This document shows, piece by piece, positions 36,091 to 43,681 of a DNA stretch of 51,897 bases. The DNA comes from Defluviitaleaceae bacterium (GTDB lineage: Bacteria; Bacillota; Clostridia; Lachnospirales; WRAA01), in assembly GCA_009780015.1 (NCBI GenBank), contig WRAW01000009.1:1-51897 (forward strand). Reading direction: 5' to 3'. The translations under genes were made by a program, and so were the position numbers. Position 1 is the first letter of the stretch; each line of letters starts with the position of its first letter. The notes below the pieces were generated by a model. The model had not been told where the DNA came from. It saw nothing but the letters and a program-made list of their open reading frames with translations, and ran no database searches.

Positions 36091-37932
36091 TTATACTCTT
36101 ACGTCAAATGATGTTCGCCTGAATTCGTTCAGGAAGTTTTCGAGGCCGTCTTCGTCCTGGCGATCTAGGTGGGCTTCCTTGTGCAGCAGTGTGAAGGACT
36201 CGCCCGTTTCGCGATAGCTCACGCCCTCAAGCCGGTAGTCCAGCGCGGACAGGGCGTCGCTCAGTTCAACCAGATGGGTTTCAACATGTGAGCGGATATC
36301 TTCGTTTTCAAGCCGGAATTGACAGCTTAGCGTACGTCCCTGCTTTACAACATATGCCTCGAAGCGCCCCATGCCGGCCGTGTCGATTGCGACCAGCGCG
36401 CTGGCATGGCCTCCCGACTGGCTACGGCGGTTCTTATCGCGGAATACGTAGAGTTCGGCGCTTGCGCTGTGATCGCCAAGCGTCACCGGTATCTGAGCGT
36501 AAAAGCTGCTGCGGATGTACGATACGAATTCCAAATTATCGCTTACGGCGGAAAGCTGGGTCATCAGCCGCGTTCCGGCGGATGAGTTTGACGCCTCGCT
36601 TTGCGTCAGAACCTGACGCGCAAGCTCGAAATTGGCGCGCGTGTCGTTCAGGAAGCGTTCAAGGAAGTCGGCCAGGCGGCTTCTGCCGTCGGGCGTGAAG
36701 CTAAGCCTTTGCGCAAGTGTGTCAAAAGCGTCTCGGTTGGCCGCATTTGTTTGAACAGCCGTATTTTCTTTGGAAACAATCTCCGTACCCTCCGCCGGAA
36801 GGGTTATGCCCGTCCCGCGCGCCAGACCAAGCGTTTCCAACGCTTTTGCCATTTGCGCGTTGTCTCCCGCGAAAATTGCCGCCAGGGCAATTCTGACCCC
36901 GGCCGGTGTCGCCGCTATGTCCTTTGACGCCGGGCTTGATCCTGCGGCGGGGAGCATTTCCTGAAGCGTCTGTGTGAAGCGTTGTATGTCGGGCGTTCCA
37001 TCGCCGGAGCCTGGACGGGTGTTCTGCGTCAGCCATATTGTCAATTGTTCCCGGTTCTGCAGGGCGATTCGGATGATGTCCGTTCGCGCCTGTGTCGCTT
37101 CCGCGATCTGTTCACGCGAAGCCGGAAGCATCTCCGTCAAAATTTCTGCAAGCCGCGCCGCGCCGGTGTCTTGCAGATTAGGATTGGAAAATGCGTGCGA
37201 AATAGCGGAGGCAGTTTGCTCCGCAGCCGCCGGTACGCCGGCTTTTGCAATGAAAGACTGAGCCAGCTTTGCGGCAAGTTCGCCCTGGGTCAGGGCCGCC
37301 TCTCCGCGCGCGAGAATATCGGCAAGCCGAAGCCCAAGTTCACCTTCCGGCAAATTGCGCAGGCCGTCAACAATGCCTTGCAACTGCTCGTTGATCCTGA
37401 ATTGGCCGCTTAGAAGCGCGTCAAAGGCTGAGGTGAGCCGCGGCGCAATCGGCATATCGTTTTCGATGAAGAATAGTACGCGTTCGAGCGTTTCCGCGCC
37501 AAGAAGCCGCGCCCCCTGGGCCGCGCGGAGCATGTTTTCCTTCGTGATGGGGACTTGGCTCTCGAACAGAGCCAGCGCTATGCGCGTGTTCTCGGCGTTA
37601 GGCGAGATGCCCAGCGAGGTCAGAGCGTCGCGAATTGCGGTGTTCTGGCGTATTATGTGGCTCTTGGCATGCATCTCCAGTATTATTTCGCCGCCTTCGC
37701 CGCGGCTTACCGTGAATGTGTGGGTCTCACCGATGCGCGCGTCAATCGGCGACGCGTCCGCAGCTAGTTTCCCGGTTATCAGAGTTCCGTTGGGGCTTTT
37801 AATAACCATCGAGTCGCGCCGTATGTCGACAATTTCCGCGCGGACTTCGCTTTTGTATCCCGAGTTTTGTGACGTGCCGCTCTTACTCACGGAGCGCGTC
37901 CGCTGTACGCTTTGTGCTTTATTGACTTCCAT
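36091..37932 (-). CDS. FliK-like hook-length control protein
   Basis: A 613-aa protein with a long low-complexity middle rich in Ala, Glu, Gln and Thr and a conserved C-terminal domain (HASALVAIDTAGMGRFEAYV, LSCQFRLENEDIRSHVETHL, ALSALDYRLEGVSYRETGE) resembling the FliK-type hook-length control domain of clostridial proteins. FliK acts as ruler and substrate switch of the flagellar export apparatus. It is not next to other flagellar genes, which makes the assignment moderate. Start ATG 37932 has AGGGTGA upstream; a GTG 9 bases earlier is also open. It abuts the TraB-like gene stop to stop. Confidence 0.7.
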   Translation of the reverse strand: MEVNKAQSVQRTRSVSKSGTSQNSGYKSEVRAEIVDIRRDSMVIKSPNGTLITGKLAADASPIDARIGETHTFTVSRGEGGEIILEMHAKSHIIRQNTAIRDALTSLGISPNAENTRIALALFESQVPITKENMLRAAQGARLLGAETLERVLFFIENDMPIAPRLTSAFDALLSGQFRINEQLQGIVDGLRNLPEGELGLRLADILARGEAALTQGELAAKLAQSFIAKAGVPAAAEQTASAISHAFSNPNLQDTGAARLAEILTEMLPASREQIAEATQARTDIIRIALQNREQLTIWLTQNTRPGSGDGTPDIQRFTQTLQEMLPAAGSSPASKDIAATPAGVRIALAAIFAGDNAQMAKALETLGLARGTGITLPAEGTEIVSKENTAVQTNAANRDAFDTLAQRLSFTPDGRSRLADFLERFLNDTRANFELARQVLTQSEASNSSAGTRLMTQLSAVSDNLEFVSYIRSSFYAQIPVTLGDHSASAELYVFRDKNRRSQSGGHASALVAIDTAGMGRFEAYVVKQGRTLSCQFRLENEDIRSHVETHLVELSDALSALDYRLEGVSYRETGESFTLLHKEAHLDRQDEDGLENFLNEFRRTSFDVRV

Positions 37933-37944
37933 TGGCGTCACCCT

Positions 37945-37959
37945 ATCATAAATTATGAT
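37945..37959. promoter_or_regulatory. 7-1-7 palindrome between divergent genes
   Basis: ATCATAA-A-TTATGAT lies in the 75-base gap between the divergent starts of the FliK-like and ferritin-like genes. The 7-1-7 geometry resembles Fur/PerR boxes, but the half-sites are not their consensus. It may control one or both genes. Confidence 0.5.
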
Positions 37960-38007
37960 GCTGACGAATATACATGACTACATCTATAGTATACTCGGAG
38001 GTTACGC

Positions 38008-38466
38008 ATGAATACATTAGGCCGAAATCAACGCGAGCTGCACTTCGAGCGGGAAATAAACCCGGCGTCTATGCCGCAGCAAGCCGACGACATATTGGTC
38101 ATGCAGATGGTTGCCGAAACAATGTCTGCCAAGCGCGCGTGGATAATGCAGTTGGACATGATGATGCAGCGCGACGAGCGTGACGACGTACGCGAGACAT
38201 TACGGCTGATCCGGCTGGACGAGCTGAAGCATGTGCGGCTGCTAAGCCAGTTGCCCATGTCCGCCGAGAGCGGCGGCGACGACGGACAGCGGCCGGAAGG
38301 TGTCATCAGCTACAACCGCGCCGCTAAGCTCAAGCTCAAGAGCTCCGAATTCGTACGCAAAATTTATTACAGCTTTTTCGACACTCCTACGCGCGACATG
38401 CTTTTCGAGATTGTTTGCGACGATACAAACAACGCCGTGCGCTTCTCGCTGCTGGCGGGTGAGTAG
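38008..38466 (+). CDS. Ferritin-like helical protein
   Basis: A 152-aa protein of the ferritin/rubrerythrin helical superfamily. MVAETMSAKRAWIMQLDMMM and RLIRLDELKHVRLLSQL resemble the first two helices, with one ExxH-type site (DELKH). The later helix FEIVCDDTNNAVRFSLL has Asp and Asn where iron-binding Glu and His would be. The di-iron centre is therefore probably incomplete, and the protein may be a pseudo-ferritin. GGAGG lies before the ATG. Confidence 0.65.
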   Translation: MNTLGRNQRELHFEREINPASMPQQADDILVMQMVAETMSAKRAWIMQLDMMMQRDERDDVRETLRLIRLDELKHVRLLSQLPMSAESGGDDGQRPEGVISYNRAAKLKLKSSEFVRKIYYSFFDTPTRDMLFEIVCDDTNNAVRFSLLAGE

Positions 38467-38470
38467 GGGA

Positions 38471-38986
38471 CTATAGCAATATTTGATACGCTATGCGCTC
38501 ACCGTCCGGTATATTCAGCATTATCTCGCCGCGCTGCGTGAAGCCGGCTTGAGAGACTGTTTTTTTCATTATCGTGTTGCCGGGATACGTGTCTATGCGG
38601 ATATCGTTGAAACCCATTCGATGGGCTTCATCGACCAGCATTTTCAGGATCGTTATGCCAATCCTGCGGCCGCGTACAGCTTGGTCAACCATTACGCGGT
38701 GGATAACGGCGTATTTTTCGCCGGGCCCTTCCCATGAACCGTTTTGCAGCGCTTCGTAGTCGTCTTCGGGGCCCGGCTCCAGCGACGCGTATCCGCGGAC
38801 GGCTCCGTCTGCCTCCAGCACGTATCCATGCCCCAGACGCACGTCGTTATCCAGCGACGCGCGGTTGGGGCCGTATCCGTTCTGCCACTGCGGTAAGCCT
38901 TGACTGCCCAGATACTTGCACGCGTCGTCCATGATGGCCTCGACCGTATCAATATCGTCCGGTGTTGCTAAGCGCAAGTTTATCAT
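38471..38986 (-). CDS. GNAT-family N-acetyltransferase
   Basis: A 171-aa acetyltransferase (MINLRLATPDDIDTVEAIMD, IHRVMVDQAVRGRRIGITIL with the acetyl-CoA pyrophosphate loop R-GRRIG, MGFNDIRIDTYPGNTIMKKT). Substrate unknown. Its start overlaps the 3' end of pepF by four bases, so the two are probably co-transcribed. Confidence 0.85.
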   Translation of the reverse strand: MINLRLATPDDIDTVEAIMDDACKYLGSQGLPQWQNGYGPNRASLDNDVRLGHGYVLEADGAVRGYASLEPGPEDDYEALQNGSWEGPGEKYAVIHRVMVDQAVRGRRIGITILKMLVDEAHRMGFNDIRIDTYPGNTIMKKTVSQAGFTQRGEIMLNIPDGERIAYQILL

Positions 38987-40788
38987 GCCGGGCTCCCTTC
39001 GTAAAATGACTCCATTTTGTCAAGCAGTGACTCGAACTCGGCCATGGCCATCTCGATCGGCGCGGGACTGCTCATGTCGACTCCGGCCTCGCGGAGCAGG
39101 TTGATGGAATAGTCGGAGCAGCCGCTGCCTAGGAACTTGAGGTACGCCTGAATCTTGTCTACGTCGCCGGAGATTATTCCGCGCGCCAGGGCTTGGGCGG
39201 CGCTCATGCCGGTTGCGTACTGATACACATAGAAACCCATGTAGAAGTGAGGTATTCGCGCCCATTCGTAGCCGATCTCGTCGTCATGAATTATGCCGTC
39301 GCCGTAGTAGTCGCGGTTGATCCGGCTATACATTTCACACAGGCTTTCGTGGGTAAGGGGATTACCGCCTGTGACGGCTTCGTGAATACGCATTTCAAAC
39401 TCGGCAAACATAGTTTGCCGGAAAATTGTACCGCGAAAACCTTCCAACGACTCGTTTACAAGGTAGGCAAGCATGTTCTTGTCGTCGGTTGTGCGCAGCA
39501 GATAGTCCATTAGAAGGGCTTCGTTCACCGTTGAGGCGACTTCCGCCACGAATATTGTATAGTTGCCGTATACGTATGGCTGTGTCTCGTGCGAATAGTA
39601 GCTGTGTATCATGTGGCCTACCTCGTGCGCGAGTGTCAGCAAGTCTCCGATTGTGTCGTTGAAGTTCATGAGCACGTAGGGGTGCGCGCCGTGCATTTCT
39701 GCGCAATAGGCTCCGCTGGCCTTGCCTTCATTTTCGTATACGTCGATCCAGCCTTCGGTCATGGCACGGCGAACTACATCCACATAGTCTGTGCCAAGCG
39801 GAGCCAGCGCTTTGAGCAGGGTCACCTTGGCGTCTTCCCACGAAATCTTTGTGTCGGCCTCTTTGACGATTGGCGTATAGATGTCGTAGAAGTGCAGCTC
39901 ATCCAGCCCAAGGAACTTGCGCCGAATATCGATATAGCGGTACATGAGCCCATTGTGCTTTCGTACTGTGTCGATAAGGTTGGTATACACCTCTACGGGA
40001 ATGTTGCCGGACGACAGTGATCCGTGCAGGGCGCTGTCATACTTGCGCATGTTTGCGTAGAATATGTTGCGCTTGACCCAGGCGTTGAGGTTGGCGGCCA
40101 GGGTGTTTTTTTGGGCGATGTACGCCCGGTAGTATGCGGTGAAAGCCTCACGGCGAACATCGCGATTTTTTGATTCCATCAGGTTCTTGTAGCGTCCGTG
40201 AGTCAGTTCGACTTCTCCCTCGTCGCTTGTCACCGTGCCAAACTTCATGTCTGCGTTGTCGATCATGCTAAACAGCGTTTCGGGCGCGTCGGTGATTTCA
40301 TGTGCCAGCGCAAGTACTTCTTCCATCTCCGGCGAAAGCACGTGCGCTTTTTGCCGCCAAATATTCTCAAGATACTGGCGATAAAGCGCCAGATCGGAGC
40401 TTTTCTCAAGATGCGTACGAACTTGCCATTCGTCGAGCGTCAGAATTTCCGGCACTATGAAGCTTTGCGCCGCTCCTAGCTTCGCGCTCATGCCCTCGAA
40501 CTTGCTGTTCATTGCGGCATATGCACTGTTGGCCGTGTCTTCGCTGGACTTCAGCAAAGCGTACAACCAGAGCAGGCCGATGCGCTGCTCTAATTCGTCG
40601 CAAAGGCGAAGGCATTCCAGCAATTTTGACATGTCGCCCAGATTCCCACGAAATGCTTCCAGTCGCGCAAGCCTTTCGCCGACCGCGGAGTATTCGCTCT
40701 CCCACGCGGCATCTGCCGCGAACACGTCTGACGTTCTCCACTTGAACTCGTCCGCGATCTCGTGACGAGCTTTGATTTTTTCCGGCAT
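38983..40788 (-). CDS. pepF: Oligoendopeptidase F
   Basis: A 601-aa zinc metallopeptidase of family M3 that degrades peptides in the cytosol. The active site is LAHEVGHMIHSYYSHETQPY (HExxH with downstream Glu), and YGNYTIFVAEVASTVNEALL follows. The length is typical. AGGAGG is near the ATG. It follows a flavodoxin gene in the same direction with a 10-base gap. Confidence 0.94.
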   Translation of the reverse strand: MPEKIKARHEIADEFKWRTSDVFAADAAWESEYSAVGERLARLEAFRGNLGDMSKLLECLRLCDELEQRIGLLWLYALLKSSEDTANSAYAAMNSKFEGMSAKLGAAQSFIVPEILTLDEWQVRTHLEKSSDLALYRQYLENIWRQKAHVLSPEMEEVLALAHEITDAPETLFSMIDNADMKFGTVTSDEGEVELTHGRYKNLMESKNRDVRREAFTAYYRAYIAQKNTLAANLNAWVKRNIFYANMRKYDSALHGSLSSGNIPVEVYTNLIDTVRKHNGLMYRYIDIRRKFLGLDELHFYDIYTPIVKEADTKISWEDAKVTLLKALAPLGTDYVDVVRRAMTEGWIDVYENEGKASGAYCAEMHGAHPYVLMNFNDTIGDLLTLAHEVGHMIHSYYSHETQPYVYGNYTIFVAEVASTVNEALLMDYLLRTTDDKNMLAYLVNESLEGFRGTIFRQTMFAEFEMRIHEAVTGGNPLTHESLCEMYSRINRDYYGDGIIHDDEIGYEWARIPHFYMGFYVYQYATGMSAAQALARGIISGDVDKIQAYLKFLGSGCSDYSINLLREAGVDMSSPAPIEMAMAEFESLLDKMESFYEGSPA

Positions 40789-40798
40789 AGTTTCCTCC

Positions 40799-41332
40799 TT
40801 AATTTATACTTAGCTGATCCTTAACAAATGCGACTATAGGGTCTATTGAGTCTTTGTCCATAAAATACAGCTTCGCCCCGTAAGTTTCCAAGAACAATTT
40901 ATCTTCGTCGGTCAATTCGGAGACATCTTTTTTGAGCGACATCTTTCGCAGCAGGGTCATCAGACCTTTGTGTACGATACTCAGCTTGTTGTAGTCGATT
41001 CCTCCGCGCAGATGGAATATCCTTGTTGCGGACAATTGTTCCTGTGTGAAGTTTTTTTTCAGGATAACCGAATAGTCGGTAACATTTGGATCGGCAAGTC
41101 CGACGGTAAACACGACAAGAGATTTGCAGGGGTTCTTGGTTACAATTTTGACCCCGTCAATTCCTCCGGCGTATAGCCCCCCTCCGTATACTACAACTTC
41201 ATATGACATCAACTGCGGGGGCTTTATTTCCGACGCTTCGAGAAGAGCGGCGTCAAGCGCTTCCGCTATCCACTGCGCATACTGCTTGGTGGTTCCATAC
41301 TTGGATTTATATATGACCGCTACATTGTTCAT
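40799..41332 (-). CDS. Flavodoxin-like protein
   Basis: A 177-aa flavodoxin-domain protein from ATG 41332 (GGAGG seven bases upstream). The FMN phosphate loop SKYGTTKQYAQWI and the strand VVYGGGLYAGGIDGVKIV are visible. The C-terminal extension (YNKLSIVHKGLMTLLRKMSL) resembles HemG-like flavodoxin_5 proteins, but no role can be given. The longest open frame begins earlier, at 41431, with an atypical hydrophobic stretch. Confidence 0.85.
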   Translation of the reverse strand: MNNVAVIYKSKYGTTKQYAQWIAEALDAALLEASEIKPPQLMSYEVVVYGGGLYAGGIDGVKIVTKNPCKSLVVFTVGLADPNVTDYSVILKKNFTQEQLSATRIFHLRGGIDYNKLSIVHKGLMTLLRKMSLKKDVSELTDEDKLFLETYGAKLYFMDKDSIDPIVAFVKDQLSIN

Positions 41333-41413
41333 TGGATGTCCTCCGTAAATATTTGTCACGAGAATTATAACATGAATCGGTGTTAAAATGAATAGAAATT
41401 TTGATATAACATG

Positions 41414-41453
41414 TAAAAAAAGAGCCCGCATTCGAGGGGAATGGCGGACTCTT
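41414..41453 (-). terminator. Terminator of the 3D-domain gene
   Basis: On the minus strand AAGAGTCCGC-CATTC, six-base loop, GAATG-CGGGCTCTT followed by TTTTT. It lies 18 bases after the stop of the 3D-domain gene. Confidence 0.85.
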
Positions 41454-41470
41454 GCGGTTGGGCGGGTTTG

Positions 41471-42556
41471 TTATTCGAGGATGAAAACGTTGACGGTTCG
41501 GCGGCCGAAGTTTAGGGCGTCCTGTACGTTGTACATGAACAGGTCGATTTTGTAGCCGCGTATGGCGGAGCCGGTATCGGCCGCTACAGCGAAGCCGTAT
41601 CCTTCGATAAAGAGTGGTGTACCCAGCGGAATTACGCTTGGGTCGACGGCTACTACGCCGTGCTGTACTCTCATGCCGGACGCCGTGATTCCATAGCCCG
41701 GGTCGCCGGGGCGCTTGCCGGTGGATTCGAATCCGGCGGTATATGCTGTAGCGGTCATGGTCAACTGGCGGCTAAAGGCGAAGTTGCCCTCGGCGGAAGG
41801 TATTTCAAAGCGTGGGCGCGGTGCGGGATTGCGTGTACCGACCGCGATTACTCGGTCTATAGGTTCGGCCATAACAGCTTCCGAGAGAAGGCGGCTGTCG
41901 ATTCTGATTCCGGCCAGCATTATTATTTCTGAGACAATTTCGGTGACGCCCGGCTCACCTTCTTGCACAACGACTTCTTCGCCGATGTTGATTGTTGGGT
42001 CGTAGTTGTGCTGTACTTCGTAGGGTATGGGCATATTTGACGTGAATGTGTGGCTGGTTGGACGGTAGAATTCAAACGTTTGTCCGGGCTCAACCGGTGC
42101 CGAGCGGCGCAGATTGTGGAAGTATACTTCGCCGTATTCGAGCTCTACCAGGGCTATAACATGTCCGATCCGTGAGTCTGCCGGGATACGCAAGCTCTGT
42201 TCTTCTCCGTCGATCTTGACGTTGACGGTTACTCCGCGTGTTATAACAATACGAGGGATATAGTTGTCGATGAATCGTTCGTCCATCGCCATGTTGATTG
42301 TGTCGCCTATTTCGAGAACATATCCGCTCTCTTCGAGGAAGTCCGCGACGTTTGCGGCAAATGTGTGGTAAAGCCTTGTTATGCCGTTATCTACAACCCG
42401 GACATCTCGCTGACGCTGTGCGGATGTGCTGCTGCCGTGCGTAAGCAGTCGATCCGGCATGGTAAGGGGCGTAACCGCATATACAGGTGTTGCAATGCTT
42501 GAGATTACAAACACTGCTCCACTAACTGCCAGCAGTGCTGCAATTCCTTTTTTCAT
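41471..42556 (-). CDS. Secreted G5/3D-domain cell-wall protein (YabE-like)
   Basis: A 361-aa secreted protein: signal peptide (IAALLAVSGAVFVISSIATP), DUF348-type repeats (DVRVVDNGITRLYHTFAANV and VITRGVTVNVKIDGEEQSLR), a G5-like region, and a C-terminal 3D domain (TATAYTAGFESTGKRPGDPG, VAVDPSVIPLGTPLFIEGYG, AVAADTGSAIRGYKIDLFM) with its three conserved Asp. Such proteins are lytic transglycosylase-like enzymes involved in spore and cell-wall remodelling. The position downstream of metG-tatD matches yabE in Bacillus. AAGGAGG precedes the ATG. Rnm5 and ksgA, its usual next neighbours, are absent. Confidence 0.9.
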   Translation of the reverse strand: MKKGIAALLAVSGAVFVISSIATPVYAVTPLTMPDRLLTHGSSTSAQRQRDVRVVDNGITRLYHTFAANVADFLEESGYVLEIGDTINMAMDERFIDNYIPRIVITRGVTVNVKIDGEEQSLRIPADSRIGHVIALVELEYGEVYFHNLRRSAPVEPGQTFEFYRPTSHTFTSNMPIPYEVQHNYDPTINIGEEVVVQEGEPGVTEIVSEIIMLAGIRIDSRLLSEAVMAEPIDRVIAVGTRNPAPRPRFEIPSAEGNFAFSRQLTMTATAYTAGFESTGKRPGDPGYGITASGMRVQHGVVAVDPSVIPLGTPLFIEGYGFAVAADTGSAIRGYKIDLFMYNVQDALNFGRRTVNVFILE

Positions 42557-42684
42557 GGCAATTGTCCTCCTTAAGGCTTTGGGTCAGTCCATGGATACTG
42601 ATCCCTGCGTTCGGTTGGGATTGATTGTCCGAACGTTCTGGCGTATAGGAAATTTTTGCCAAAAGAGCCTTGTAAGTATTATGG

Positions 42685-42746
42685 CCAGGATTACATCGGT
42701 TAAAACCTGCGCGCTCAAAAAACTAGATTAAGCCGATATAATCTGG
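42685..42746 (-). ncRNA. Structured 5' leader of the 3D-domain gene
   Basis: A stem of CCAGGATTACATCGG with CCGATATAATCTGG (one bulge, one mismatch) closes a 33-base loop within a leader of about 230 bases between the promoter at 42791-42819 and the gene. Genes of this family are often preceded by cyclic di-AMP (ydaO) riboswitches, but I cannot match this leader to that consensus. It is a candidate cis-regulatory RNA. Confidence 0.4.
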
Positions 42747-42790
42747 ACATCCACGAGTTCTGACAACACTCGGTCTTAATTACGGAATTC

Positions 42791-42819
42791 ATTCTACCAC
42801 AAAATGAAAATCAATGCAA
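42791..42819 (-). promoter_or_regulatory. Promoter of the 3D-domain gene
   Basis: On the minus strand TTGCAT (42819-42814), 17 bases, TAGAAT (42796-42791). A GTCACACGTGTGAC palindrome lies about 107 bases upstream of the expected start of transcription (42884-42897). Confidence 0.6.
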
Positions 42820-42883
42820 TGCTTTTGCAAGAATTATTCATGTCAAAAATTAGAAAATTGTGACAGAGCTTGATAAAATGCGC

Positions 42884-42897
42884 GTCACACGTGTGAC
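42884..42897. promoter_or_regulatory. GTCACACGTGTGAC palindrome, copy 1
   Basis: A perfect 14-bp palindrome between the tatD stop and the 3D-gene promoter, in a good position for an activator site. The same 14 bases occur at 46316-46329 and 48591-48604. Confidence 0.6.
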
Positions 42898-42916
42898 AAA
42901 ATTCGAGCTAAAAGGA

Positions 42917-43681
42917 CTAAATGGATAAATTAAATAGCTTTGAGGCGTTGTAATTTGTAATATTAGCCACATCATCAAGACTTATATCTAAAACTGAAGC
43001 TATTTTTTCACAAATCGAACGTAATTTTAGCGAATCGTTTCGCTTTCCACGAAATGGTACAGGCGAAAGGAAGGGGCAGTCGGTCTCGATCAATATGCAC
43101 GAAGCGCCGACGGCTTTAACGGCCCGGACCACATGTTTTGCGTCAGGGAAGGTTATTACGCCGCCTATTCCTATATATAGCCCCAGGGCTTCGTAGGCTA
43201 TGGCTGCTTCGTCGTCGTCTGTGAAGCAATGAACCACCCCGCGCTTGATCTCGTACTTGCGCAGGACGTCAAGCGTGTCGCGGACGGCTTCCCTTGAGTG
43301 GATTATGACAGGCATGTCCAGTTCCTTGGCGACTTGAAGCTGCTTCTCGAACCACTTACGTTGATTCTCCCGCGTCGAACGCATGTAGTGGTAGTCAAAG
43401 CCTATCTCGCCCACGGCGACACAGCGTTCGTCGCCGGCCAGTTTACGGATTGAGTCCAAGTCGGCGTCGGTCATGCTGTCAACATAGTGGGGGTGAACCC
43501 CGGCGGAAGCGTAGACATGCTCGTACTGCCGTGCCAGTTTTAGAGACCTGTACGACGACATGACTCCGGCGCCGACGTTTATTACGGTATCGACCCCGGC
43601 TGCCGGCAATCCCGCCAGCAGCTCGTCGCGGTCGGCGTCGTATGCGTCGAAGTCGTAATGGGCGTGGCTGTCAAAGTACAT
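42917..43681 (-). CDS. tatD: TatD-family metal-dependent hydrolase
   Basis: A 254-aa TIM-barrel metallo-hydrolase with probable DNase or D-aminoacyl-tRNA deacylase activity. Metal motifs: FDSHAHYDFDAY, VGEIGFDYHY, MPVIIHSREA, GVVHCF, LIETDCPFLSPVPFRGKRND. The ATG overlaps the metG stop, an arrangement conserved with Bacillus metS-tatD. Confidence 0.94.
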   Translation of the reverse strand: MYFDSHAHYDFDAYDADRDELLAGLPAAGVDTVINVGAGVMSSYRSLKLARQYEHVYASAGVHPHYVDSMTDADLDSIRKLAGDERCVAVGEIGFDYHYMRSTRENQRKWFEKQLQVAKELDMPVIIHSREAVRDTLDVLRKYEIKRGVVHCFTDDDEAAIAYEALGLYIGIGGVITFPDAKHVVRAVKAVGASCILIETDCPFLSPVPFRGKRNDSLKLRSICEKIASVLDISLDDVANITNYNASKLFNLSI

